From the NCBI GenBank assembly GCA_021234155.1, contig JAJEKV010000006.1, positions 2,583,815 through 2,647,814 of the forward strand: a DNA stretch of 64,000 nt, given 5' to 3'. This DNA is from Isoetes taiwanensis (taxonomy: Eukaryota > Streptophyta > Lycopodiopsida > Isoetales > Isoetaceae). Of the stretch, positions 1 through 11,364 are shown one piece after another (within the stretch, counting starts at the first letter, position 1; each line of letters starts with the position of its first letter). Below the pieces are notes generated by a model. That model searched no databases, was not told the origin of the DNA, and was given only the letters and a program-made list of their open reading frames with translations. Both the position numbers and the translations under genes were made by a program.

Positions 1-857
1 GGTGACAAGCCATTAGGCCTAGCTCACAGCGTTCCCGGCGTCGTTACTGGCGCCCGGGATCAACCGTGATTAGACATGCCCTCCCTTGTCGGCCCGGTCT
101 AGCTCCGCCACCCACGGCCGGGCGGGCTCTTATGCACCGGAGCCGCGTGGTGGGAATTAATGGGCTAAAACTATGATCATACAACTACTTGGGCTCTGGG
201 TCTCTACCCCCTTCCCAATACACAAGAGTGGCGGATAGAATGTCAAAACATCATCACACATGAACTGAAAATAATAGAATACATCTATTCTAATCTACCT
301 AATCATACATGGTTAGGTTCCTTTGTTAGTGTCTATCATTCTTAGGCTGTAGGGGAATTAGCCTATAGCTAAGAATGGATGCTAAACCTACTTGAAAGAG
401 GCGATAACTTCGGATCTACCTATTGAATCAACCACCCACCCGTATCTTGGGCTGGCTCCCACTCCTCACGAAGCGTCCATCCATGCCGCTGATCTTGGAT
501 CATTTTGCAACACAGGAGATCCGACTTCTATGCTCCCGTTTCGGAAATGCATCCTCTGCTGCTCCAATCCGAGACTCAGGGGCTGAGAACTGAAAGGGTT
601 TCCCTTTTAGGGTTTATGCCCCTTTATCCCCACGAATTTAGGGCTGGTCCCTTTTGGTCAATGGGTCATTGCCATGTGGCAAAAAGGGATTATATTCACA
701 TGTTGCTTTAACATGTGCAATATAATGGTTCACAAGGTCGTACCCTAGGGTACTACCCTTTACGGTCGCCGTGTACATGTCGTCTGAGTCGACATGTACT
801 AGTGACGTGTCAGTATAATACACGTATTCATACCGTATGTTATGCTGGAACGTCACA
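1..857 (-). mobile_element. LTR-like segment (copy B), cut by window start
   Basis: Read on the minus strand, the segment starts at 857 with TGTGACGTTCCA. It continues with AT-rich sequence containing a second ACGTCACTA motif about 45 bases in. The start resembles that of the 62086-63677 element, which has the same first 12 bases and the same ACACGTCACTA block. No coding region was recognised. The other end lies outside the window, so length and target duplication cannot be checked. It appears to sit inside the related segment 858-1437. Assignment to a Ty3/gypsy-type LTR is an inference from the TG start and the family resemblance. Confidence 0.45.
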
Positions 858-1437
858 TCCTTGATTAGGGTTCAAGATGTTCAACAAAGGATCTAGGGTG
901 GCTCTACTCTAGACACGAATTACTAACCCATCTGGAGTGCTAACTTCCAGATGAACTAACATGAACTCTACTCAACCTACCTCCTCCAGAAGCGCTTCCT
1001 CCCATCCCTGGCGTCTCCATGCTCCTTGACGTGGGTCGAAGGCTAGCTCCTTCTACGATCATACACACCTTCCAGGGGCTGCTGCTCCAGGCTAGATTAT
1101 GACGAACGGTGCTCGAAACGGGGTTTCGGGCACGTGGATGAGAGTTCAGGTGCTAGGTCAGGGAAAAGGGTCTAGGGTTAGGGTTAGAGCCAATATAGGT
1201 GTGGGTCCACATGGGATGCCACGTGGCACCACTAGGATGAGGCCGTGTGGCGGTTGCCCAATAGGATAAGGCCATGTGGAAATGGGCCTTATCCTAAGGT
1301 TATCTAAGTTAAACACTTAACTTAGATGTGCACCCCTTGCCACTTTCTAAGGCATACAAGGCTACATAGGTAGACTTGTATGGTGACGGGTCCAGGAATA
1401 TACGTATTTATGGCGTATTTTCCCCTGGGACGTCACA
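858..1437 (-). mobile_element. LTR-like segment (copy A), 5' portion
   Basis: On the minus strand this segment starts at 1437 with TGTGACGTCCCA, followed by a TACGTATATT-like block and a CCCGTCACCA block. These match the order of motifs at the start of copy B and of the 62086 element. It abuts the CACTA remnant, which resumes at 1438 with GTTTGAATGCC. The same bases run on without interruption in the second CACTA copy near 5755, so copy A looks inserted into CACTA copy 1. Contains plant-LTR-like CCCTAACCCTA stretches. No gene seen. Confidence 0.45.
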
Positions 1438-1585
1438 GTTTGAATGCCTTGATCTGCCAGAGGGCTCTTCAGACGTTATTGACTCCTCTAGCACAACACC
1501 TTGGAATATTGGGCGTCCACTCGGTGTAGTTTGTATGATAAACCACCATGTTGGGTCTTGTCGATCGGTAAAGAAAAAAATCTGG

Positions 1586-1975
1586 TCAAAGAAGCTGGAC
1601 GTGAGATTGATATTGATGGTCTAAATTTTGAAGTGGATATGTATATGTGTGTACATATTCACAGTTGTCTGGAAGGACAAGCGTCTCACTACCAGGGTAC
1701 ATCTTGCTAGAGTTGACAGCGAAAAAGCCACTTGTTCTATCGTACTTTACTGTAGGCCTGGCCCCCCTTAATTGAAGGTCAAACCAATCGACATCGAATA
1801 TGAAGGTCTTAAAATTGCCACCAACATCCACCTCCATTATAGTCTTTAACTTCCCGACCCAATCACAGGTGGCTTCTTGACGATTATGATCGGCAACACT
1901 TGATTGTAACTCCATCGTGAATGATGCCATGACTCCGCAGTCACAAGTCTTCCTGTGTATGTCAAGAGAACTCAC
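1586..1975 (-). pseudogene. CACTA transposase DUF4216 region, copy 1
   Basis: A 129-codon open stretch matches the DUF4216 domain found at the C-terminal side of plant CACTA transposases. Visible pieces are SSLDIHRKTCDCGVMASF, then KTIMEVDVGGNFKTFIFDVD, WFD and SGFFAVNSSKMYPGSETLVL. It has no start of its own and no intact upstream frame. It is a fragment of a larger decayed protein, and the same domain occurs in copy 2 with a few substitutions. Confidence 0.75.
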
Positions 1976-3166
1976 ACGATAGTGGGGCCCATGCCACCAT
2001 ATCGAGGAGTAAGATATATACTGTCAAAAGCACCATTAATGTCAATAGATACAATAACATCAAAAGAAAATACTCGATTTCGACATCAACATAATTTGTT
2101 GCAACTACCTTTTTCATGGCACCTTGTGCGTATGCCCATTCCGTAGCTGTAATATACTCCCCCTTGTAATATGCATCGGTCAAAGCCTATAGTACCCATT
2201 GTCTTTCCATCTTGTCCGGCAAGGGTTCATATCCATCAGGGTACGGGGCTCGTCTATTATGTCGTCTCCATTCATGCCTCTTCTCTTCCATTTCTTCCTT
2301 TGCGTTCTCATAACGAGCAATCCATTTTGCCATTGGTGCCGAATTGTAAAGAAGAAATTGATTAACCTTATTGATCATATCGGTGGAAATGACTTACGCA
2401 TACCATTGCCCATGCCACTACCCCCACAATCTTCTCGTCCCTTCATCACTCCATAAGCGAGGTGCATCACGGATGTCTGGCGGAAAATATATTCATCATA
2501 TAGAAAAGTGACTCTTTTCGCCAAGCCATCCCTCGCCACACTACCTGCCGGGGCGTGCTCTTTGGCGCACCATATCCTTCAATACCTTCATAAACCTTTC
2601 CAAGAAAAACATCAATCTCGCATATACGGTTCCATGAGCTCCACTTCCTCAATAAGATGTACCAAAAGATGGGTTTGATCAAAAGCTTCGTAGGAAACTC
2701 CTTCTCCAACAAGCAACATGCCTCTGCCATTTTCACTTTCATCTCTTCAATTTCGTCTTTCGGTATAGTTTTTTTACACATCCACCTATGAGGTCCAAGA
2801 AAAAAAAACAACAAAAAAAACTTAGCCACAAATAAAATAGACGGGAGACCACTAAATCAACATGGGTAACAACCTTATGACCTTTGATAGGGCACTTATT
2901 GCCTCCAATGGTCCCTTGTCTAAAACTCCCCTAAAGGTCAGGGGCATGAAGAACTGCATGATCCAAACACCAAATATAAGTATGGGTTACATTTAATAGT
3001 AGTGCACTTCAATTGCTTACATGCAAGAACTTATGCCAGTCATGGGACTTTAAACCAGTCAGCTCCCCAGTACTTGTGAATGCGGTTCGCAATGATTGCA
3101 TATAACCAGTTGGTGTTCTAAGGGCCCTTAAATCATTATAAATAGCTCGATGGTCAGCCCTAGCAA

Positions 3167-4253
3167 CAGGGTAGCCCTTAAGCCCAAATTTTCATAGGTG
3201 TAATTTAGAATATGAGGCGAATCTTAGCTTTTTTTATTAGTTATGTTGGCGATTTTGTTTCGGGCTTCAATTTGAGTTGTAGCAACCTTGGCGAATCGTT
3301 CATCCATCAAGCAGTGGAATATATACTTTTTTCTCAAGATATCTAAATGCCTAAACCCTAGATTTCTACCACGATATTTAAAATCATTCGTCACCAATTT
3401 GAAGAGTTTGATCATGTCATAAGGATGTCTGTGCAACAATTGAACTGAGCAGTTGATGATTAAAATATAGGAGACAGACAATCATATACATCATGTATTA
3501 CCTAGATTGGTTGCACGTACATAGAAATAATCATGATAAAAAAAAAAAAATAGAAAAAATTAATAGCCAAGATAAGGTATGGTTGCTCTAAAATGTAAGA
3601 AAATCAATTGCCTCATAACCAAATCAAGAGGCAAGTATTCTGATAAAATGAGTAAGCAAACCAACTATAACTACTCTACAACATACCTTATATCCTTATT
3701 TGATTGTAAATCTCAATAGCTCCACACTAAGGGCTAACAACAATAAGTACACAAACTTAGCCCAGGCATAATTGCATATTATGCTGGGCAAGCACAAACT
3801 AATTTGATTTCAGTCATCTTTTTAAGATTGGATAAACAACAGACCAAAAGCAAAAATACTCCAAGATTGCATATCTGGATGTTGGAGCCGGATCATGAAA
3901 TCCATGTAACATGCATGGTTTTCCCCCTTCCCCTCTTGTTTTTTCCTGGAGGTAAATGACAATTCAAAAAACTCACCAAGAATAGAATTTGTATAAATTT
4001 TACATGATTTTTGGAATTAAGGGGCGATTTTAGAATAATTACCAAGAATAAAATTCACATGGGGGCGAATCCAAGAATCCATCATTTAGTGATGTAGGCT
4101 AACTTATGAGTGGAAGGAGAAAATTTCGTAGACAAGGTGGCGATATTTTATTAGTACCACTCCTAATTGATCCTACTTAACAGTAGTGAAAAAAAATGCA
4201 AATGTCCAAAAAAATAGCCTTTTGGCGATATTTCAAGCTTAAGGGCTACCCTG
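3167..4253. mobile_element. Non-autonomous hAT-type element, 1,087 bp
   Basis: Perfect 16-bp terminal inverted repeats CAGGGTAGCCCTTAAG occur at 3167-3182 and in reverse complement at 4238-4253. The flanks carry an exact 8-bp target duplication CCTAGCAA at 3159-3166 and 4254-4261. CACTA copy 2 carries the unoccupied site (CAGCCCTAGCAATAACCC near 7483-7500) with one CCTAGCAA. An 8-bp duplication with CAGGG termini is characteristic of the hAT superfamily. The interior is AT-rich with an A-run near 3540. An 85-codon minus ORF at 3224-3481 is not recognisable as transposase. Mobilisation would need a transposase from elsewhere. Confidence 0.88.
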
Positions 4254-4627
4254 CCTAGCAATAACCCATTTTGCCGGAGGAAGTGGTTGCCCTTCACCTC
4301 GGATCTATGCCTCTTTCTTTGTATTACTTACCTTAAGGTCCATCCTGGCATTTTTTGTATCTTTTTGACCAAATACATGCTTCCATAAAGAGTTTCCCAC
4401 GTTCTTGAAGATATGCATCGGGTCTAAAAGGTGTTGAATCAATAGGTCGGTCCAATATGGTAGCCTATAAAAAACAGACTTCCTTTTCATATTGGTAGTA
4501 AAGACTTCCTCCTCCGCGGCTTCCTCGCCACCACTGTATAATTCCTCATCCTCACTGTCTAGGTCGGCTACGAATTCCTCAGCTGCAGGTGCCCCCCTAC
4601 GAATTCCTCAGCTGCAGGTTTCCCCCT

Positions 4628-4900
4628 GTGACATGTTTGATACTGGGGCATGTTTGAGCCTAGAGGCAATGCTTGAGCCTAAGAGGCTTGTTTGAACCTA
4701 GGTGGCCTGTTCGACCTTAAGGGAAATGCAACGCCTACACGTGTTATTGCGACGTCATATACAATATATTTTATTTTAGTATGTGACCTGTTTGATCCCA
4801 GGTCGCATGTTTGAGACACACGTCATGTTTGAACCTAATTAACATGTTTGATGTAAGTGGCATATTTTAGCCACGTGTAATGTGAACCTAGGTGGCAACA
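4628..4900. repeat. Array of TGTTTGAnCCTAGGTGGC-like motif, 19-bp period
   Basis: Variants of TGTTTGA followed by a CCTAGGTGGC-like tail start at 4634, 4651, 4670, 4689 and 4708, a spacing of 17-19 bp. A second block follows at about 4788, 4808, 4827 and 4846. No coding potential is evident. Short degenerate repeats next to the ends are typical of CACTA elements, where they bind transposase. The position just beyond the copy 1 break suggests a subterminal region, but no CACTA terminus was found. Confidence 0.5.
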
Positions 4901-5749
4901 TGTCATTCGTTCTGTGGTGTTCTAATGCTAACCCTTTGACCTAGACCTTCTCCGAAAATTCCGAAAATTGGGGTGTGTGCTGGAGATGAATTAGGAATCC
5001 AGCTGGCAAAAAATCAGAATTTATTTTCGTACAATGCATTAATTATGAATTTATGAATGTCTTGCCACTGCAAAAGCGCCCCCCGACTTCTAATTGCCAC
5101 ATCAGGAGGAGGACAGGCCCAAACTCCGTTTCGTCAGTTCCTGTTGCTCCGCGCTCTCGGCCGCAGCTTCTCGGCCAGGTCCCAACTGCAACAGACCAAG
5201 ACTCGGCCCCCAAAACGCAAACCCTTCTAGAACCTGGCAACTCACAAGGTTTACGTTTCGGAGGCCCTCTCCTTACCAGATTCGGCCGGGACATTGCGCC
5301 GTGACTTGACGTGGAGTGGGGGTGTTGAGCCAGAGCATGGACCCTAAAATCCCCCCGGAAGCTGCTTGCTCTGGATTTCCTCTCCCTAAGGCCCTGGGGA
5401 CAGACGGGCCACCTCCCCTCTCCGGAACCGCGATTTAGACTCTGCCAATGGACTCGAAGCATGATATAATGTATATCAAAGGGGAGAAAAAAGAATTGAA
5501 TTGAATGGGTTTTATTGCACCACGAAGACCAATAGACATAGCCTATCGGAAGGATTGCCTTCGAGGATGTGCATAATATTTGACATATAGAATTTAATGA
5601 TCGTCTCCTCTAGGTGCTAACTAGAGTTAGATCATTGTTAGCATTGCCAACATTTGTATTAAAATGCACGAAGTACATCGTATTTCGTGGAATTGCTCGG
5701 TGTAAGATGTCGCATGAGAGCTGGTGGTCCAACCTCTTGATGCTCGTTT
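4901..5749. other. No recognised gene
   Basis: This is a GC-richer stretch at about 5040-5460 followed by AT-rich DNA up to the CACTA copy 2 homology. Open frames of 70-139 codons occur on both strands in the GC-rich part. They overlap antisense, match no family I recognise and look like composition effects. It could be CACTA interior or target DNA. Confidence 0.4.
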
Positions 5750-6301
5750 TCAGGTGAGTTTGAATGCCTTGATGCGCCGGAGGGCTCTTGAGGACGTTAT
5801 TGACTCCTCTAGCACAACACCTTGGAATATTGAAGCGTCCACTTTCGGTGTAGTTTGTATGATAAACCACCATGTTGGGTCTTGTCGATCGGTAAAGAAA
5901 AAAAATCTGGTCAAAGAAGCTGGACGTGAGATTGATATTGATGGTCTAAATTTTGAAGTGGATATGTATATGTGTGTACACATTTCACGGTTATGCGGAA
6001 AGACAAGCGTCTCACTACCAGGGTACATCTTGCTAGAGTTGACAGCGAAAAAGCCACTTGTTCTATCGTACTTTACTGTAGGCCTGGCCCCGCTTAATTG
6101 AAGGTCAAACCAATCGACATCGAATATGAAGGTCTTAAAATTGCCACCAACATCCACCTTCATTATAGTCTTTAACTTCCCGACCCAATCACAGGTGGCT
6201 TCTTGACGATTATGATCGGCAACACTTGATTGAAACTCCATCGTGAATGATGCCATGACTCCGCAGTCACAAGTCTTCCTGTGTATGTCAAGAGAACTCA
6301 C
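5750..6301 (-). pseudogene. CACTA DUF4216 region, copy 2
   Basis: A 183-codon open stretch has the same DUF4216 sequence as 1586-1975 with a few replacements (for example MKVDVGG for MEVDVGG). It runs further at the C-terminal side. Upstream (6301-6330) the frame continues through WHGTHYR, showing it is the downstream part of the larger transposase rather than an independent gene. Confidence 0.75.
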
Positions 6302-9300
6302 ACGATAGTGGGTCCCATGCCACCATATCGAGGAGTAAGATATATACTGTCAAAAGCACCATTAATGTCAATAGATACAATAACATCAAAAGAAAATACT
6401 CGATTTCGACATCAACATAATTTGTTGCAACTACCTTTTCATGGCACCTTGTGCATATGCCCATTAAAAGTAGGCGTAATATACTCCCCTTGTAATATAC
6501 ATCGGTCAAAGCCTGTAGTACCCATTGTCTTTCCATCTTGTCGGCAAGGGTTCATATCCATCGAGTGCGGGGCTCGTCTATTATGTCGTCTCCATTCATG
6601 CCTCTTCTCTTCCATTTCTTCTTTGCGTTCTCATAACGAGCAATCCATTTTGCCATTGGTGCGAATTGTAAAGAAGAAATTGATTAACCTTATTGATCAT
6701 ATCGGTAGGAAATGACTTCACGCATACCATTGCCTTCTGCCACTACCCCCACAATCTTCTCGTCCCCTTCATCACTCCATAAGCAAGGTGCATCTGGATG
6801 TACGGCGGAAATATATTCTCATCATATAGAAAAAGCGACTCTTTCGCAAGCCATCCCTCTGCCATACTACCGGGGCGTGCTCTTTGACGCACCATATCCT
6901 TCAATACCTTCATAAACCTTTCCAAAGAAAAACATCAATCTCGCATGTATGCGGTTCCTTGAGCTCCACTTCCTCAATAAGATGTACCAAAAGATGGGTT
7001 TATTTGTCAAGAAAGCTCATAGGAAACTCCTTCTCCAACAAGCAACATGCCTCGCCAATTTTCACTTTCATCTCTTCAATTTTGTCTTTCGGTATAGTTT
7101 TTTTACACATCCACCTATGAGGTCCAAAAAAAAAAAACAACAAAAAAACTTAGCCACAAATAAAATAGACGGGGGACCACTAAATCAACATGGGTAACAA
7201 CCTTATGACCTTTGATAGGGCACTTATTGCCTCCAATGGTCCCTTGTCTAAAACTCCCCTAAAGGTCAGGGGCATGAAGAACTGCATGATCCAAACACCA
7301 AATATAAGTATGGGTTACATTTAATAGTAGTGCACTTCAATTGCTTACATGCAAGAACTTATGCCAGTCATGGGACTTTAAACCCGGTCGGCTCCCAGTA
7401 CTTGTGAATGCGGTTCGCAATGATTGCATATAACCAGTTGGTGTTCTAAGGACCCTTAAATCATTATAAATAGCTCGATGGTCAGCCCTAGCAATAACCC
7501 ATTTTGCCGGAGGAAGTGGTTGCCCTTCACCTCGGATCTATGCCTCTTTCTTTGTATTACTTACCTTAAGGTCCATCCTGGCATTTTTTGTATCTTTTTG
7601 ACCAAATACATGCTTCCATAAAGAGTTTCCCACGTTCTTGAAGATATGCATCGGGTCTAAAAGGTGTTGAATCAATAGGTCGGTCCAATATGGTAGTCTA
7701 TAAAAAACAGACTTCCTTTTCATATTGGTAGTAAAGACTTCCTCCTCCGCGGCTTCCTCGCCACAACTGTATAATTCCTCATCCTCACTGTCTAGGTCGG
7801 CTACGAATTCCTCAGCTGCAGGTGCCCCCCTGCGGATTTCCCCATGCGGATTTTCCCCCTCTTCCTTCTTATCCCAACGCTCACCCCATTCTCGTATGGT
7901 AATTACGCTTGGTGGTTCGTCAGATAGTCTGATTGCCATATCGAATTGTGCACCTGTTGCTTTACGAAGGGTGCGTGGCTGCAAATACTTCATAAAACCC
8001 TGGTATACTACTTTCTTGGATGCTTAGAGTGGCGGTCTTTGCAACTTTTCCCCACATATCATGCAAGGGAAGTGCCCGATGTCTTAAACCCGAGAACACT
8101 TTCGGAAAGCCCGGGGAAAGTCATGCATAGTCCACAATAGTATACCTCTAAGATTTAAAAGCGTCATTTTTTATGTGCATCGTAGACACGAATACGTGTT
8201 CCACAAAGGCAGTAACTCATCCACAATTATTCTTAGGTACACATCTAAATTACTTGGTTTTTTCTTCCCAGGTATCAATAAAGTCATAATAATGTGCTCA
8301 CTCTTCATCAACAACCATGGGGGTATGTTGTAGTTCACAATCATCACTGGCCATGTAGACCATGCAGTCGATTGTGTACCATATGGGTTTACGCCATCGG
8401 TGGCCAGGCCCAAACGCACGTTACGTGGTTCTTTTTCAAAGTCAGGCCATGTCGCATCGACATGCTTCCAAGCTGCACTGTCGCTCGGGACTCGCATCAC
8501 ATCAACACTAGATGCATGTGTAGCTGTGAAGTCCATTAGGCTAGCCAATGTCTTGCAATGGAACATCAACTTTAACCTATATAATATATTAGAATAAATT
8601 ATAGGCAACATATAAGTACTGAAAATAAGTGAATCTACAACTATTTGTAAGAAGTGGTGATGCATATCTTGGGATTATTGGAAAGTGTCGAATACCGTTT
8701 TTCCCTTTAGGTTGTATCTCGGTTCATTACATACGAGACAATGAGTGGACTTTTCATGCTCGGCAGGGGGATAGAAGATCATACAATCATTTGGACATGC
8801 ATGTATGACTTTATAACCAAGGCCGGTCGCTTGAATCATTTTCTTAACTTGAGATCTGTCGGTAGGCATATTGTTCTTCTCTGGAAGGATCTTCTCGTGC
8901 AATAACCTGCGCATCTAAGAGTGGTAAGATAAAAGATGGAGATGGTGGTAAGATAGAAAGACTTGATAAGTATGTCACTTCAATAGAGCAGAGACACTTG
9001 CATTGCTCCACTTGAACTTGGTTTGGAGATTGAGAATTAGCAGGCATGCCGACAAACGAGAGGTTCGAGACGCAGGAAATAACTGCGTTTCTGCTTCGAT
9101 AACAATAGGGTCATCGTCAGTACGACCAATCCTCGAAGGGTATCCCACATCTTCTACCATGTCCTCTCCACCACCATCCTCGACATCATCTAAATCAATA
9201 TCAGGTAATTCTTGAAGAGCGTGCAACATATCGAGCATCGGCTCGTCACTTAAAGACTTCGTTCTCGGGTTTCGTCAATAGTTTCATCCTCTTCATATTG

Positions 9301-9345
9301 ATCGTATGCAATATCTTCGTATTGGTCTTGGCGGCTTGAAATTCA
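5750..9345 (-). pseudogene. CACTA TNP2-type transposase, copy 2, broken
   Basis: Minus-strand pieces follow the usual order of plant CACTA transposases. An acidic N-terminus lies at about 9335-8975 (MLDMLHALQELPDIDLDDVE). The conserved core lies at 8914-8675 (KKMIQATGLGYKVIHACPND), 8665-8190 (RNVRLGLATDGVNPYGTQST, STWPVMIVNYNIPPW) and 7993-7538 (YWTDLLIQHLLDPMHIFKN). DUF4218 follows at about 7440-6740 (KSHDWHKFLHV, FFMPLTFRGVLDKG, ERFMKVLKDMV). DUF4216 lies at 6301-5940. The enzyme family excises and inserts CACTA elements. Frames shift between pieces, some gaps may be introns, and there are in-frame stops, so the copy is very likely inactive. CACTAC termini were not found. Confidence 0.82.
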
Positions 9346-9562
9346 CGACGATAGGTTTCCCTTTGCCTGTAACTTAGAACTAATGGATCGGGATGGAGAC
9401 CGCTCAGAATGAGTTCATTAAAGGAGTAACGTATTAAACATCATGTCAAATAATGTAATAAGTATAAAATACATACAACCATCTGCATAGACTCACGAAT
9501 GACAAAAAACATATTTAAAAAAAAATGCTCTTTATTCCTTTTTTTTTTTTAGTACAACAATA

Positions 9563-10352
9563 CTATTGTTCCATCTCAAATGGGAGAGGTCTATCATAGC
9601 GATAGTTGATGAATAACTCATCTCCAATGTTTATGCTTTTAATAACACACACCATGATAAATCTGCCTTTTTACATATCTTGTAAAAAAATCTTCCTCCC
9701 CTCCTTGACACTCTAAAAAGTCACAATTGCATCGCTCACGGTTGTCAATAGAACTGTTGATGAACCCTGCAATATTGCCATGAACCCCTGGCCGACCATC
9801 AATAAACTTCAACTCCTCATCACATGCCCCCACAACTATCGACGCAGCATTGGAATTCATTCCATAAATCCTCATACGCCAAGCATATTTAGTCAAAGTT
9901 TGCCAAGTTTTCCAATCGTACTCGGGACCTGCATATGGCATTAATGGAATGTGGGTTCCTCGCTCCACTTCTATACGCGTGCCGGAGATAAGGCCGAATC
10001 CAGCTTCTGGACAAATGCGGCTCCGCATAATGATGTATCTTCTTCCCCAATAAGCAAATTCTTGATCCATAGGGATAGGTAAGTCTACTGGCCACAAGCC
10101 AAATGTCTTGCGGCCTCTAACAAAGGGTCGGGCTAATCTTTGCAATTCTTCAGGAATTTCACGCTCGGGCAGTGATGCCAAGCGTTCTTGGGAAATGTGC
10201 GACACATGCAATGTTCTCATGATTGTAGCCCTTCGTGTTCTTTCACGCAGGGGAACACTCAACGTTGAGCGGCACCCATCCACATTATTGATGAATCGGG
10301 TTACTGCTTCGGTTTCATATGCCTCTATGGACAACATTAAACCAAAATCCAC
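9563..10352 (-). pseudogene. SET-domain-like ORF beside CACTA transposase
   Basis: A 237-codon frame (10352 to 9639) carries motifs in SET-domain order: ICPEAGFGLISGTRIEVERG, then GNIAGFINSSI with a following CNCDF. The last motif, IGDELFINYRYD, lies in the next frame just after the first stop. Reading on needs one frameshift in a GTGTGTGTT run near 9650, after which the frame ends at 9563. SET domains are mostly lysine methyltransferases. FINSSI stands where FINHSC is usual, and INY supplies the usual tyrosine. The first about 90 residues are not recognised. It lies on the same strand and roughly 220 bp upstream of the transposase N-terminal piece, so capture by the transposon is possible but unproven. 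A decayed host gene is the alternative. Confidence 0.6.
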
Positions 10353-10923
10353 ATCTAGTTTGGAGGAGACATCAGCATTACTGGCCCTTGCTTACCTCAG
10401 ATTTCTACCTTTTCTCTAACTTGATTCTCTCTATCACCTTCTCTGACGTAATTCTCTTTGTCTATTCTATTCTATTTCCTTCTGCGCCTCTAGTACAACC
10501 CGCCCCTCTCCTTCCTGAGAGCCTTATTCTTCACCCGCCTTAATCTCCATTGCTCCCTCATCCTTTTCCGACTTTCCATCGCATCGCCAATTCTTCCATT
10601 TGCAACTCGAGTTATAAACACTCTGGATTCGGATTTATACCCCCGAGCTTAATGATGAAAAGACGTATTCTCTGGAACCGCCTCTCCCTTGTAAATAGCT
10701 CGCATAATTCATTTCCATTGTCAATTTCGTACTGCCCTAAATCCTTTGCTTAATTACCTCTAGATATACTCATGATTCTCTATCTGTGACTTAATTATCT
10801 CTAGATATACTCATGATTATCTACCTGCCTGCTGCCATCTGTCCTCCCATCATGCCCCTAACATTTTCTTTTTTCTAAAATTATTCCTAACCATTCTTTT
10901 AATGCCTTTCTTTTCCCGGTTTA
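10353..10923. other. Pyrimidine-rich gap with small direct repeat
   Basis: The stretch is C/T-rich on the plus strand at about 10395-10570. It then carries an imperfect duplication of roughly 44 bp around CTCTAGATATACTCATGATT at about 10757-10830. No gene was recognised. It could be upstream DNA of the SET-like ORF or the broken end of the copia element. Confidence 0.4.
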
Positions 10924-11364
10924 TTACGCATTGTTATTTACTTGCGTATTTATATATTTATGTATTTGAGGTATTATAGATTCAAACAACAACCTTATTA
11001 TCCAACTTTTGTAGCCGTTGAGGTATTTATATTGTGTGCTATAATATCCTTTCATGCCCAGGATATTCTTAGCCTCTTGTGTGTACCTTTCTACAACTAT
11101 CTCTTTGCGCCCTCGTGCTACACAGAGTACATTTTCAATAACTATTATTATTCCTTGAAGATCGACTAACTGCAGAAGTTCTTTTCCTTCAATAGTTTGG
11201 AGTTCACCATTTTCTACTTGAATATTTTTTAAATATGAGCTTCCCATGTTCTTGAGCAGGTCAACAGTTTGAACTACTGATCTCTCGGCTGCACTATCAA
11301 CTACGAGAACATTAGATTTAGCATTAGCTTCCTTTCTATGAGAAATAGATAAAGCAAGCTTCAC
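10924..11364 (-). pseudogene. Copia protease region, truncated
   Basis: A 146-codon minus frame includes VLVVDSAAERSVVQTVDLLK, matching the aspartic protease start of Ty1/copia polyproteins (usually DSGA; here DSAA). ENGELQTIEGKELL and ENVLCV follow, as is usual for that region. Integrase and reverse transcriptase are absent: recognisable homology ends near 10980. It sits directly downstream of the gag pieces on the same strand, in a shifted frame, so the element is dead. Confidence 0.7.

Larger units (their letters stand above)
1438..4627 (-). mobile_element. CACTA (En/Spm-type) transposon remnant, copy 1
   Basis: The stretch is roughly collinear with 5755-7830, with many one- or two-base indels. 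Minus-strand reading gives pieces of a TNP2-type transposase. A DUF4216 stretch lies at 1586-1975 (FKTFIFDVDWFDLQL, SGFFAVNSSKM). A DUF4218 stretch lies at 2467-2829 (IPKDEIEEMKVKMAE, LLEKEFPTKLL). A piece ending in LLDPMHIFKNVGNSLWKHVF lies at 4305-4490. The frame is broken repeatedly, so it is dead. The homology stops at about 4627 after a short duplicated block (GAATTCCTCAGCTGCAGGT twice). A hAT-type element interrupts it at 3167-4253. Confidence 0.8.

Noticed and set aside
1376-1624. Plus-strand ORFs over the CACTA remnants
   Set aside because: They are antisense to the DUF4216 and DUF4218 frames, which carry the recognisable motifs.
5043-5462. 139-codon minus frame in GC-rich DNA
   Set aside because: Two plus-strand frames overlap it, it is Arg/Gly/Ser-rich without motifs, and it lies between transposon copies.
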